Below are positions 46,519-57,829 of a stretch of DNA of 57,829 nucleotides, piece after piece. Below the pieces are notes generated by a model. It ran no database searches. It had not been told where the DNA came from and worked only from the letters and a program-made list of their open reading frames with translations. How positions within the stretch are numbered: position 1 is the stretch's first letter; each line of letters opens with the position of its first letter. Source of the stretch: Cochliopodium minus (taxonomy: Eukaryota > Discosea > Himatismenida > Cochliopodiidae); assembly GCA_024220525.1 (NCBI GenBank), contig JAMYWO010000257.1, positions 1 through 57,829 on the forward strand, in the 5' to 3' direction. The position numbers and the translations under genes are program-made.

Positions 46519-48977
46519 ATGTTAGATGAAAAAAACACTGTAATGTCCGAAGAATCCCTTGACCAAATTAAAGAGGGAGAATGCAAGAATTCATTTTGTC
46601 CTCATATTGATCCATATAATAAAGCGAATATAATTTTTGTTACCCTTTCTCCCAATGAAGATATCAAGATTGAAGAGCAAAATACTGTCCTGGAAACAGA
46701 ATTGGCTCATCCAAATAAACAAGAAGTACAAAAGGAGATAGATGGAGATCCTGTATACCTTCCTTCCTTAGATGGAGAAGTAATAGATGAAAAGCCAATG
46801 ATAGATGAAGAGCAAAAAAAATCAGAAGAACAAAAAGAATTTCAAATTGAGAAGCAAAATTTGGAGATAATAAAGGAAGAACAAAAGCAAAGATTAGAAA
46901 AGCAAAGATTAGAAAAGGAAAGATTAGAAAAGGAAAGATTAGAAAAGGAAAGATTAGAAAAGCAAAGATTAGAAAAGCAAAGATTGGAAGAAAAAAGATT
47001 GGAAAAAGAAGAAAGAGAAATCGAAGAACAAAGATTGAAGAAGAATAAAAAGAAAAGAGAACACAATGGATCCACGAAAGAAGATGAACAACCGGAGAAA
47101 AAAATCAACCAAACACTTTTAATTGAGTTATTAATTAGGACCAAACCTAATGGAATCGATTATCCAATTATCAAACAAGGAAGGATCTATGGGGAAAAAA
47201 AGAAGGATGCCATTCAATACCTCAAAAATAACCGAAATTTCAAAAAATCTGAAGCAATCATTTTTTTAGGATTGATCTATTTGTATGGAAGATTAGATAT
47301 TGCCACAAAATATTCAAAGTTGATCGGATTGAACATAGAGATTAGGTTCAAAATTTTTTATTATCTGTTTTCATTCTAAATTATCTTAACTATCTTTTTA
47401 TGATCTTTCTTTAGAATCGATTTTGGTGATCAGGTGGGGGATGTTGATTACAAAAATGAAGAGAAGGGGATGATAATGTTGAAAAAGGAATCTATGAAAA
47501 AGGAATGTAGGATGAATAAACTTGCAATGCGTCATCTCTCCATTTTCCTCATTATCCATAAACTAAGAAGAATGGAAATCAACAATTTCAAACCTGTCAT
47601 CAAGCTCTTTTTTGAATTGGCAAAGAAATGTGAAGTTTTTTCAATCTATTTCCTGAAAGAACTTGAAATAGGAGATATTTATCGCAAAATTAGTTTTTTC
47701 GAAACATTCTTTGGCGTCGATGAGAGGGAAGCCATATTTTTGCTTGGAAAGTTTTTCATTTTTCAAGAAGATATAATGATTGATTTGAAAACCACAGGAC
47801 TGGGATTGCTCGAAATTGCAGGTAAAATTCATAAAATGATTGCTGAGAAATTATTTCATCAAAATAAATATAAAATAAAAAATACATATTCATATTAATA
47901 ATCCAATTCTTATGAGCCTCTGGATCAAAAAATCCAAAATATATACAAAATCACCTATACAGAATCTATATATATGAGTTTTGATCTCAATTTAAGAATT
48001 TTTCGGGTGTTAATCCTTAAAATCATGGTGATTGCTGTAAAAATGAATTCTAATCAATTATTTTATAAGGGGAAAAGGGGAAAGTGGAAGCATATATTCT
48101 TCTTGGTATCTACCACAAAGAAGATGTGATCAAATCAGACTCTTTCTATGAAAAAGCTCTTAAAATAATAGAATACAAGAATTCTAATAATCAAGCTTAT
48201 TTTCTAATTGCTTGTCATTTTTATGAAAAAGGAAATGAAATAAAAGCACTTGAATATTTCAAACATTCTGGTAAAAATTTTTTCAAATTTTTGATTTTTT
48301 AATTTTTTAATAAAATTTTTGTTAAAGATGATCTGGGTAACAAAAGCGCGTCCAACAACATTGGCTACATCACCTTTAAAAAAAAAATTGAGGCTTGGGC
48401 TTTTTTCGAAAAGTCCTTAAATAATAAAAACGTTATGGCATACTTGAATGTTTCTCATATGTTTTTTGTTGGACTTGGAGTGGAAAAAAACCTTGAGTTA
48501 TCCGAGTTTTATTTCAGAAAGGCACTAAGGTTTGGTGATCATCAAGTTTTGTTTTGGGCAACTAGAGTTTACTTGAAGGGATTTTTGTGTCAATTTCCTT
48601 TTGAAAACAATGATTATTTCATTGCTTTTGATTGTGAAAAAGTTAATAACTCCCCTTTCCTCTTTTTAGATCGTGCTGTCCTTTTGTTTAGAAAAGGAAC
48701 AAAGAAGGTTTTATCTGAGTATCTAAAAAATAATGAAAAATTCTTGGAATTCGAAAAGAAGATCAAGGCAGTGAGTTCAATCATAGAGTGGAGACCAGAG
48801 TTTCATTTCCTGTGGGATGCTTCTCATGATTTGAACAAAAAAATTTTATATATTCTTTTCTCTTTTAGAAAGGTGATGGCTGGTGTTGGAAAAATTATTG
48901 TGAAATTTCTTTGTGAAGCTCATACAAAGACCCATCACAGTGCAAACGAGCTTTTGAAAGATTTGGAATTCTTTTGA
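46519..48977 (+). CDS. Sel1-like repeat protein with coiled-coil N-terminus
   Basis: Four exons (46519-47345, 47415-47821, 48070-48270, 48328-48977) give 694 residues. The first about 110 residues are acidic and polar. A long charged coiled coil of RLEKE/RLEKQ units follows (about residues 125-190). The rest is helical and holds Sel1/TPR-like motifs: AIIFLGLIYLYGRLD, AYILLGIYHKED, AYFLIACHFYEKGNEIKALEYF and AYLNVSHMFFVGLGVEKN with FYFRKALRFGD. No signal peptide or membrane segment is seen, so it is probably a cytosolic scaffold or adaptor. I cannot name a specific family member. It converges on AP-4 beta with 88 bp between the stop codons. Confidence 0.7.
46890..47015. repeat. 15-bp coding repeat (RLEKE/Q)n
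   Basis: About eight in-frame copies of agattagaaaagcaa/gaa. A five-residue period does not fit heptads perfectly, so a single straight charged helix is more likely than a standard coiled coil. Confidence 0.85.
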
Positions 48978-49065
48978 AAAATCATCTAAAAAGAAAATTT
49001 TAATTAAAATTGAATTTAAAAATAATTTATTTTGTCTATTCCTTTTCAAATTTTATTGTTCTTTT

Positions 49066-52000
49066 TTAAAGGTTGAGGAGATTAAAAACAGTAGTTTGGT
49101 TAGAGTTATTGTTATTGTTGTTTCTTATTTGTGTATTTTGTGGGGGAGCTTGTTGGTTGTCTTCATCTTCCTCCTCATACTCCTCCTCCTCGTCACCCTC
49201 CTCCTCATCGCCATCTTCCTCTGACAAATTAATCTCAATGTTGGTGTTGATAGGAGCCAACTTGGTCTCAGGGAGATCAGAGGGATTCTCTTCATCAGTA
49301 AACTTGAGATATCTGTCCTCAGGCTTTCCATAAATGACAGATAGAGTATCAAACTCTTCATACAACTTGTCAGTGAGCTCATAAGATTGATCCTCTGAAA
49401 AGGAGGTGATGGGGGTTTTTTTAGAACAAATGATGTTCTGGATGAGATCCAAATCATTCTTCTCTTTGCCAGATTTCAAAGCACGATAATAAAGATAAGC
49501 ACGATCATGAACATCAATGTTGGAATCAAGTGTCGCTTTGACGAAAAGTTGACCCAAAATAGGCTGCATCTCACCGGGCCTCTTAAAAAAAATTTTCATC
49601 GAGGCTGTCAGGAGCTGCATTTTCACCACAGAGCTGGTTTGGTTCCACTTTGTGATGAGATCCTCCAAAATGTAAGGCAAATTTTGTATGGTGTCTCCAA
49701 ACTCTCCCATCATCCACACTATTGCTGCTTTGGGCTCTGGATCTTCTATTTTGTTCATCTATAATAAAAATTAAATTAAAAAACAGTAATAAAATTCAAA
49801 AAAAAAAAAAGATTAAAAAAATTAAAATTTAGATTTAAAAAATTAAAATTATAAAAAAATCAAAAAAATAACCCAAATTTCCAACTCGGACATGATGTAA
49901 TTTGCTTTGGAAGGATACTTTCTCAAGATGTCTTTGAGAGCCAAAATGGTGGTGGAACTAACAATGTCGACTTCGTACTGCAAAAAAGACAAAAGTCTGT
50001 CCAAAGAATGTTGAGCCACTTCGGGGATGCGAGTGGAAATTTTGGAGATGGCGCTTATCGCCCTGGATGCCAGTTCCACGTCTATGTCTTTCACATATTC
50101 GCTTAATTCTGAGATGATATCGTGCATGTTGTTTTTGTTTGCGATTTGTTCGAGCACCTCCAATTTCACCTCTATATTTTATTTTTGAAATAAAATAAAT
50201 AAGTAAGAAATAAAAATAAATAATAAAAAAAAAAAGTAAAATCAATGAATGATTAATTTAAAGTTGAAGTGTGATAAAAAATAATTAAAAAAGAAAAAGA
50301 AAAAATGAATAAAAAACAAAAAAAAAATTAATAAAAAAATAAAAAATAAATAAAATGAAAAGGATAAATAAAAAATAAAAAAAATAAAAACTAAAAAAAT
50401 ATTTAAAAATAATTTCACCTTTCAAATAACCAGGATCAGTGAAGCCACAAAAGAAAGATTTATATTCATTGTCAAACAAACGAGGAGATCTTCTGAGCAA
50501 CAAAGAAATGTGCTTCAAAACGGAGAACTTGAGTTCGGGGGAGGCGCCAGAGACGATGGTGAGGAGAGGGGCCTTTATTCTCAACATTACGTTGTCATAG
50601 AGTTTTCTGTTACTTTGTACATAATTAATGAAACATTTTATCGCTGCGAACACTACAGAAGGATTTGCGTGTTTCAATCTTGTGTCCAAAATATTCTAAT
50701 ATATTTTTTTTTTGGATAATAAAAAATAAAACATATATTATATTGTTTAATATTTGAAAAGGATCAAATTTAGCAAAAAAAAAAAAAAAAAAAAATTTTT
50801 AGAAATTGATTCAATTTGTTTTTCCGGTTAGATAGCTCAAAATTTCAATCAAACAAAAAAATATCAATTGATAAATAAATCATCTTTATTGAAATTTTTT
50901 TTATAGTTAAACAGTTAAAAACCAAAGATCGCATCGCAATTAAATCAAAAAATAAAATATTTCTCTTTCTAATAAAGATATGTTATTCTGTGGCATAATG
51001 GGCATCCCCAAAAAAAAATTTGAATGCATTGAAAATTTTTTTGTGAGAATTTAATTTGAGCCATATAATTTGGATCAAAATTTTATATCTCAACAAAAGA
51101 TAGTATATAATTGATCAATGAGATCCAAATAATCAAATTATTATTTGTATGTTGATGATTAATATTGATCCAATTAACAATCATTTTTAATAACAAATTT
51201 TCTTTATAAAAAGATAGAGTGGTTTCTCATTAATACAGTATTCACTATGATTTTGAGCATTATACTTAAAATGATCTGATATAAACAGAACTCAAAAATT
51301 TGATTCTAAGAAATTTCGAATAATTCAAGATTTTTGAATTTGCTTCTATTATTTTATGATACACGTGCATTATAATATAATTATAATATAATGATAGGTA
51401 AGAAAATGAAAAATTTATTTACCAAAAAATCATAGATATCTTCCTTTTCAGGAGTGTATTTAGAAATAAGCTTCAAAATTTCGCATTGAGACCATTCATT
51501 GAGATATTTGAGCTTGGACAAAAGATGGATGACAATGCTTTTATTGATGGCCATCCCACCTTCGCTCGAGAGGATTTCATTGAGTACAGAAACGACATTA
51601 GAGATCACTGAGGCTTCCCTATCTCTCAACATGTCATAAAGTTTATCGATTATATCTGTTTGTGTGATCTGTGTGGGGGAAATATAAAAGATCTTCAAAC
51701 ATCCAATCACCGCTATTTTTCTCACGTATGAATTTTGATCTAATAATCCTTTTTTCACTTGTGGTATTATGTATTCCAATAATGTGGGCAATCTGATCAA
51801 AGAATAAATCAATGAAATTTTGTTTTTGAGATTAATTTTATTGATTTATGTTATATTAATTTTTATTTGATCAATATTCTAATTTAAACTTTGTTGATGA
51901 TTTTTAAATTGGATGATTTTTTTGGGGAATGTTGAATTAATTAATATAGTTCATTTTTATATTGAAATGATTGAGTAGACTATAATATTTTGAATCTATA

Positions 52001-52445
52001 AGTTTATAATGTGATATATTTCTTATTTAAAAATTATATCATATATTTTAGAATAATATGTTAAATTCAAGTTAATTTAAAAAGAGAACCTTAATGAAGA
52101 AAGACTTTTCAGGGATAAACCTCTGACCATAGGATTTTGATCTACACAATCTTTTAATAGAGTATTGACTGCAAGAATGGAAGCTTCTTTATTTGATTCA
52201 GCATAATTTGAGAGATACATGTACACCAATTTCTTTTGGATCAAATCTTTAGTATTAGTTGCCTTGGTCATATCAACAAATAAGCTGGATACATCTATTC
52301 CCAAGGTCATATATGCTATTACTTTTCTGACTGATTCTTTTTGTTTTTCCAAATTCTTTTCATTTACAGCAATTCTTAACAATTGTTGTAATTCAGTGAC
52401 TTCACCTTTTCTAAATTCAGTAAAATAACTTTCTTCTTTCGACAT
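49066..52445 (-). CDS. AP4B1: AP-4 complex beta subunit, trunk only
   Basis: Five exons (52445-52090, 51792-51423, 50695-50419, 50171-49873, 49758-49066) give 664 residues. AP-4 is a trans-Golgi adaptor for coat-independent cargo sorting. The HEAT-repeat trunk matches AP-4 beta better than AP-1/2 beta: VIAYMTLGIDVSSLFVDM, QKKLVYMYLSNYAES, NPMVRGLSLKSL, GGMAINKSIVIHLLSKLKYL, NEWSQCEILKLISKY, DIISELSEYVKDIDVE, PKAAIVWMMGEFGD and YILEDLITKW. After the trunk comes FDTLSVIYGKP, as in plant AP-4 beta, then an acidic hinge (EEDGDEEEGDEEEE), an Asn run and the stop. The C-terminal appendage domain found in human and plant AP-4 beta is absent. I start at 52445; an ATG at 52460 is also in frame. The 726-bp third intron carries a dispersed repeat. 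Confidence 0.9.
50888..51172. repeat. Dispersed repeat, copy A (both parts)
   Basis: This is the longest copy. Its left part (50888-50988) matches 12688-12795, and its right part (51031-51172) matches 56810-56965, sharing tttatatctc, tatataattgatcaatga and gattaatattgatc. It lies in the AP-4 beta intron between exons 2 and 3. No open frame and no clear terminal inverted repeats are visible. Confidence 0.75.
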
Positions 52446-53008
52446 TGAAGCAAAACACAAAGCCTATTTTTTTTTTATTAAATTCTTAATTTGAAAGACA
52501 CTTGCACAAAACTCTTTTCATTCATATAAATGAAGCCAAATATTCAATTTAAAAACTAGATCTTATTATTTAAGAGATTAATCCTATTTTTAAAGATATT
52601 TTGAAAAATATTAAATTGAATGATGGATTTGAAAAACAAATTAATAGATCATAAATTCTTTCACAAAAGATTGTTCAAAATTGGAAAAGTTACTTTTTTT
52701 ATTATTTTTATAGATTAATCACTTATAAAAAACTTTATTCATCTTTACAAAATAGAAACCAATTTATTTGTTAATCACCGAATATTCTTATGCAAGTCAA
52801 TTAATTATTATGAAATTAGATATTGTTTCAACTTTTTTTCATCCAATGGGATCAAAAGGAATTCAATCCATTTGTCCTATAAATCTTAATCAATAAAAAA
52901 TATTTATATACAGAATTTATAAAAAAAAAAATTAATTTATTTGCCCATTTTTTTATACGGTAGCTTCAAATTAGGAAAAAGATCAAGTAAATAGAATTTG
53001 GAAAGAAA
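52446..53008. promoter_or_regulatory. Divergent intergenic region AP-4 beta/LIS1
   Basis: 563 bp between opposed start codons, the longest intergenic space in the window. It is less simple in sequence than the introns, but I find no ORF, tRNA or repeat in it. Promoters for both genes are expected here. Confidence 0.45.
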
Positions 53009-54742
53009 ATGTTAACTGTCAAACAAAAAGAAGAATTGTGCGTGATAATTTAAATATTATAAAAATATTTGGTTTTATAAAATAATATATTATACTGGAT
53101 ATATATTATAAATACACTAAAAATATACCAAAAATATTAAAATATACTCTTATATACAGGAACTTGGCAATTCTTGATTATTTGCATTCAAATGATTATA
53201 AAGAAGCATTTCAAGCATTTTCAAAAGAAATAAACAAAGAACTTGATCCAAAACAGAAGGGATTGTTGGAAAAAAAATGGGCTTCTGTTATAAGATTACA
53301 AAAAAAAGTTCAAATTTTTTTTACCCTTAAATTTTATAGCTGTAAAAATAATATTTTTTTTTTCTCTGCAAAGATAATGACATTGGAAACAAAAGTACAA
53401 CAACTGAGTGAGGAAATAAGACCAAATAAAAAACCTACAACAGATACATTGCCCAAACCTCCAGAAAAATTTACATTAAAAGGTCACAGAGGAAATATCT
53501 CCTGGTTGACATTTCATCCTCAATATACTCAACTTTTATCTTCGAGTGAAGATACAACAATAAAGATTTGGGATTATGAAACAGGAGAATTCGAAAGAAC
53601 TTTAAAAGGACATACTGGTTCTGTCCAGCATGTAGAATTTAACAAAACAGGGGAATTGATGGGTATATCCTTTTTTTTTCATATATATATTCTTCAAATA
53701 AAAAAATTCAGAGATTAGAAATAATACATCTGAAATTTTCCAATCACAGTTATAATTTGATTTTTTTGTTTTAAATTTGTGTCACACAAATTTTATATTT
53801 ATATTTCTCATAGTATCTTGTTCCTCTGATTTAACAATCAAAATATGGGATATGAATTCATTTGAATGCATAAAAACATTACATGGACATGATCACAACG
53901 TATCTTGCGCGATATTTTCTCCATCGGGCGATAAAATTTATTCTTCTTCACGTGACAAAACAATTAAAATATGGGAAACTGGTACTGGATACTGTGTCAA
54001 GACATTAACAGGACATGATGAATGGGTGAGAAAAATAATCATAAATGAAGATGGTACCTTGTTGGCTAGTTGTTCTCAAGATCAAACTGCCAAAATTTGG
54101 AATTTGGTCAAGGGTGAGGCCATCAAGACTCTTCGCGGACATACTCATGTGGTTGAATGTATTACTTTTGCTCCTTTCCAATCATATCAATATATAACTG
54201 AGGAGGTATGATCTTTCTTTTTTTAAAAAACAAATTATATCCTCAAAAAACATTGAAGTATTTTTAATAGCAATATTTTGAAAAATATAGTAATATTGTT
54301 TTCATATATGACTCATATTGTTTATCTCATTCTCATATACTCAATTTTAATATTTTTTGAATTTCTTTTAACTTACAATTTTTTTTATTATTTTAATTTC
54401 TTTCAACAGAAAATCCAAGATAAATCCGCCAGATTCGTTGCTACAGGATCACGTGATAAAACAATCAAAATTTGGGATATTAACACAGGAAGTTGTGTCA
54501 AAGAACTCAAGGGTCACGATAATTGGGTTCGATCTGTACAATTTCATCCAGAAGGAAAGTATCTACTCAGTTGTTCTGACGATAAAACTATCAAAATTTG
54601 GGATATTGAACAACAAAGATGTATCAAAACTATCATGGAAGCTCATTCTCATTTTATTTCTTGTCTTTCTTTTAATAACAACTTTCCTTACATGGCCACC
54701 GGTGATGTAGAAAATATGATCAAAATCTGGCTTTGCAAATAA
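53009..54742 (+). CDS. LIS1: LIS1, dynein regulator (PAFAH1B1)
   Basis: Five exons (53009-53037, 53160-53307, 53374-53662, 53814-54205, 54410-54742) give 396 residues (human 410). LIS1 binds dynein and, with NDEL1, controls its loading and release for nuclear and spindle positioning. The N-terminal LisH domain reads [10 protein letters not shown] then [20 protein letters not shown], followed by [12 protein letters not shown] and a coiled coil ([14 protein letters not shown]), exactly the LIS1 order. Seven WD40 repeats follow, each with a GH-x(n)-WD frame: [116 protein letters not shown] and [16 protein letters not shown]. The first coding exon is short (29 bp) and ends within a codon. Confidence 0.95.
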
Positions 54743-55234
54743 ATTATAACAAAAATAATTTTAATTATTTTTATTTTATATATGATAGATTTTTATATAA
54801 AAATTTAATCAACGGCTCTTTTCTTGTTTTTTCTTTTTGTTTTCAAAATTTTGAGCTTGTCTTTTAGTTCTTTTAACCTTTTTTGTTTTAATTCATTCTA
54901 TAAATCCTTTTTCTTGAATAATAAATAAATAAAAAAAAAATAAAAAAAAATTAATTATTTTTTTATTGAATTAAAATCATTTTTATCAAGATTCATTGTT
55001 ATAAAAAGTAAGTTTCCCAATTAAAAATTATGATGTTTATTTTTCAAAGTTTTTAAACAATCTCTTAAAAATTATTTTCCTATAATTAATTATTTAATTT
55101 TTATTGATGCTCAATGAATATATATGGTGGTATATATCAAAACAAAGTTTGAAATTGGTTTAAATATTTGGTTCATTATAATTTTGAATATGTTGTTAAA
55201 TCTCACAATTATAAAAAAACTTGTATATAATAGG
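54743..55234. other. Intergenic region LIS1/PHD gene
   Basis: 492 bp of mostly AT-rich DNA. It should hold the LIS1 3' end and the promoter of the PHD gene. One stretch on the minus strand (54805-54897) looks like a lone coding exon and is listed separately. Confidence 0.4.
54805..54897 (-). other. Possible orphan exon, Lys-rich helix
   Basis: On the minus strand an AG acceptor (TTTATAG) is followed by an open frame of 30 residues, NELKQKRLKELKDKLKILK and on to RKNKKRAVD, then TAA. The base composition is richer in G+C than its surroundings. I find no upstream donor or start codon on the same strand before the PHD gene, so it may be the remnant of a gene or chance. Confidence 0.2.
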
Positions 55235-57690
55235 ATGGATACCACAAATGATTCAAAATCAGAACCAAAAAAAAATTTATTGGAGAGAAAAAATAGATCA
55301 TTATCACAAATGGCAGAATTCATCACATCATCTCCACTTTTAGCAAAAAGATATAGAGTAAAAATAATTATTTTAGAAGAAAACGAATTTATTAATTTTT
55401 TTCAATCTTTTTCTTTGAAGAACGGATCTTTGATCAACAATGACCATTGCGAAGCGTGCGGGGAAGGAGGTTCATTACTATGTTGCGAAGATTGTCCTAA
55501 ATCGTTTCACTTTGTGTGTTTAGATCCTCCTATCACTGAAATTCCAGAAGAGGCTTGGTTTTGCAGGAGCTGTTACACAAAAAAAGTAAATATTAATATC
55601 AATTTTATATTTTCTTCCAATTTAAGAATTCTTAAATTATTATAAATATCTCTCTTTATACTTTTTATTCTTTTGAATTCATAAACTAATCTACACGTTT
55701 CTCTCAATATTAGCATACACCCCATAAAAAACATACTCCATTATCCCAATTAGTCTACCAAATAGATTGTTCAAATTCTGACACTTTTTATTTGCCCTCT
55801 TCACTAATTAATGAGATTACAGTTGGTAAAAAAATGATTAACTTTTGAGCTCTCGTACTAATTTGAGACAGCAAACAATTTTTTTTTTTCGAAAAAATTC
55901 TTTGAAATTTTTAATTATTTTTGTTCTGACAACTATTTTTAACAGAAGGCGAACCAATACCATCACCAACATCAAAAGTCAGAACAACAAAGAAAAAGAG
56001 AGTAAATTTTTTTTAGAAGCTAAGATTTTTCATTTTTTTTTAACATTTTGAACTTGTAGCTTCATGATGAACATTGTTTTGTTTGTAATATTAATTCTGG
56101 CCAGTTCTTGGACTGTTCAAAGTGTAAAAAATCGTTTCATCTTTATTGTTTGGACCCTCCTCTTTTGTCCATGCCCACTGGCAAGTGGATATGTGGCGAT
56201 CACAAAGAAAAAAAATCAAATGTAAAAAAAAAATATTTATCCAAAAGAAATATCCTAAAATATTCCTCATTTTAAAAATAAATTTTCTTAATAAAATATT
56301 AATTATAAATTTAATATTTAAATTCTTTAATATAAATATTTGAATTTATATTAAAATATTTTGACCTTTTTCTTTTTCTTGACAGTTAATGGCAGTGGAT
56401 ATCAAAAAAAATTTCGTCATACCGCAAGTGCTTGTTCCGCTTAGATTCCTTCCAACCACATATTCACCAAGCACCATAAAAAGTAAAAGAAAATCTTTGC
56501 CCATCAAATCAGAGAACGGAGACAAACAGATCGCCATGGATTTGCTCAATGAAATGCACAAGAATGCAATGAAAGAGGATCAGAAGGCCCCTGTGGACGA
56601 CAACAACTCTCTTAGCAATCAAACTTTGATCCATCTTAAGCGTTTCGTTAATGAGGCTGTTAATCTATCTCAGAAGGAGAGGGAGGAGCGCAAGTATTGG
56701 GAAACTTTGGTAAAAAAATTTTTTTTTTTGAATTTTGTAAAGAAAAAAAATCACTTTGATATATAAATATCAAGATAATGTTTGAGTATGGAGATTGTTT
56801 AATATCATATGAATGAAAATTTTTTTAATATTTTTTTTGTGAATTTAATCTGGATCAAATTTTATATCTCTCCACAACATAAGATACTATATAATTGATC
56901 AATGAAATCCAAATTATCAAATTATCAAATTATCTTTTTATATGTGATTAATATTGATCATTCCTGCTGCAAAAACAAATTATCGATCATTTTTTCGATT
57001 ATTATATATCTCCAGATATTTTTGTTGAATATCTAACGAAACTAAATTAGTACCAAATCTTTCTTTGGATAAGATGATTATTTCAAATCTGATTAATAGA
57101 TCAATATTGATGTATCCTCACAATTTTTTATATTTTCTTTCTGTCATTCCCCCTTTTGAATTTTCTTTCATATGTGATTATTCCTATTTTCGATAATTGT
57201 AATTCATGATTAATATGTAATTTTAACAGCGGACATTTATTTCATTTTGAATTCATAAACAATTTTTTGAATATTTCTGTTTCTAATTATAATGAATTCT
57301 TGGAATAAAATGTTTTTCATTGTTTTCTTTGTTTCATTTTTTTTTTTAATATTTTTTTAAATTTTTTTCAATTTTTCATTAATATTTCATTTATTTTTCA
57401 TAAATTTTTTATTATTTTTATTTTTATTATTTTTATTATTTCATTTTTTTTTTCTCGTTAAAAAAAGTCAACAGCGTCGAACATCGAATCAATTCCAGAT
57501 TACAACAAACTCTCCAACGCGACAATGGAGGAAATCAACAGCTTCAACCCCCTCTTCGTGCAGTTCCTCGCATGGCAACGTCTCGTGCACCTCAATTCTG
57601 AGAAGAAGAACAACAAGGACATGCCCATTTCCCACTCTGTTTATAAGCCCATTGACCAGTCCAATCCCAATGTTCACAACAATAACTTGA
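55235..57690 (+). CDS. Double-PHD protein of the PHF12/Rco1 type, partial
   Basis: Seven exons are visible (55235-55357, 55421-55585, 55714-55825, 55946-56001, 56060-56221, 56386-56709, 57468-57690); the last ends at a GT donor, so the gene continues past the window. PHF12/Rco1 proteins belong to the small Sin3-Rpd3 histone deacetylase complex. The first PHD finger has the C4HC3 order: HCEACGEGGSLLCCEDC, FHFVC, then WFCRSC. The second reads CFVCNINSGQFLDCSKCKK, FHLYC, then WICGDH, where the last ligand looks like His rather than Cys. Between them lies YQIDCSNSDTFYLPSSL, comparable to the PHF12 stretch after PHD1 (QFQLP), then a basic patch KVRTTKKKR. After PHD2 the VLVPLRFLPTTYSP region is of unknown function. 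Assignment to the subfamily is likely, not certain. Confidence 0.7.
56810..56965. repeat. Dispersed repeat, copy C (right part)
   Basis: Matches the right part of copy A (51031-51172), including tttatatctc, actatataattgatcaatga and gattaatattgatca. It lies in the 758-bp intron between exons 6 and 7 of the PHD gene, by far the longest intron of that gene. The remainder of the intron to 57467 is AT-rich with no coding signal. Confidence 0.7.
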
Positions 57691-57719
57691 GTACTTTTTT
57701 TCTCTTCAATATTTTTTTT

Positions 57720-57759
57720 TTTCATTTTTTATTTTATTTTATTTATTATTTATTATTTA

Positions 57760-57795
<36 letters not shown>

Positions 57796-57829
57796 ATTTT
57801 TTATTTTTTATTTTTTATTTTTTATTTTT
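57720..57829. repeat. (attttttt)n simple repeat at right edge
   Basis: Tandem attttttt/attttt units in the intron that follows exon 7 of the PHD gene, reaching the end of the window. Such low-complexity DNA is a likely reason for the contig edge or window limit. Confidence 0.7.

Noticed and set aside
49066-52445. AP-1/AP-2 beta adaptin
   Set aside because: GIDVSSLF, the AINKSI helix region and the FDTLSVIYGKP segment agree with AP-4 beta; the AP-1/2 forms differ at these sites.
1-57829. Non-standard genetic code
   Set aside because: TAA, TAG and TGA each end clear genes, and no conserved region is interrupted by any of them in frame.

Overview
The window is about 58 kb of very AT-rich eukaryotic nuclear DNA. 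It uses the standard genetic code: TAA, TGA and TAG all end clear genes. Genes are closely packed, and most are split by short GT-AG introns. Many proteins carry long Asn, Asp, Ser or Glu runs. The gene content (AP-4 beta, SKA1, SMG9, WDR91, Mediator, mitochondrial translation genes) points to a free-living protist with working mitochondria and a low-complexity-rich proteome, in the style of amoebozoans. I cannot name the species. Wherever I joined exons by reading frame the total coding length came out divisible by three, which supports most models.

Layout: an FHA-domain protein (266-1795, +); a ten-exon ankyrin-repeat protein with N-terminal FG motifs (7579-1936, -); mitochondrial tyrosyl-tRNA synthetase (9096-7639, -), divergent from mitochondrial ATP synthase subunit OSCP (9241-10331, +); then two broken genes on the minus strand, the C-terminal part of Mediator subunit MED14 (13064-10445) and the N-terminal part of the NatB subunit NAA25 (15485-13189). 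A single N at 13089 lies between these two and looks like a collapsed assembly gap. Next come a small unknown protein (15888-15604, -), WDR91 (15956-18879, +), and a eukaryotic member of a bacterial-type radical-SAM family that appears to have lost its iron-sulfur cysteines (21693-19052, -).

Divergent from that is a 1771-residue DysF-domain/TKL kinase (21827-27815, +), followed by a GPI-anchored cupredoxin-like protein (28053-28592, +), the large HEAT-repeat translation regulator GCN1 (38126-28652, -), SMG9 (39637-38398, -) and mitochondrial GatB (39677-41291, +). The SMG9 and GatB start codons are only 39 bp apart. Then follow SKA1 (41499-42306, +), a protein with five winged-helix-like repeats (42517-46307, +), a Sel1-like repeat protein (46519-48977, +), AP-4 beta (52445-49066, -), LIS1 (53009-54742, +) and a double-PHD protein of the PHF12/Rco1 type that runs off the right edge (55235 onward, +).

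Most genes are housekeeping and are not one pathway. Themes are mitochondrial function (TyrRS, OSCP, GatB), translation and mRNA control (GCN1, SMG9, NAA25), endomembrane traffic (WDR91, AP-4), microtubule/kinetochore work (LIS1, SKA1) and chromatin or transcription (MED14, PHF12-like, FHA and winged-helix proteins). The most unusual items are the cysteine-less radical-SAM homologue, the five-repeat winged-helix protein, the DysF-kinase fusion, and a dispersed repeat whose three partial copies all sit inside unusually long introns.
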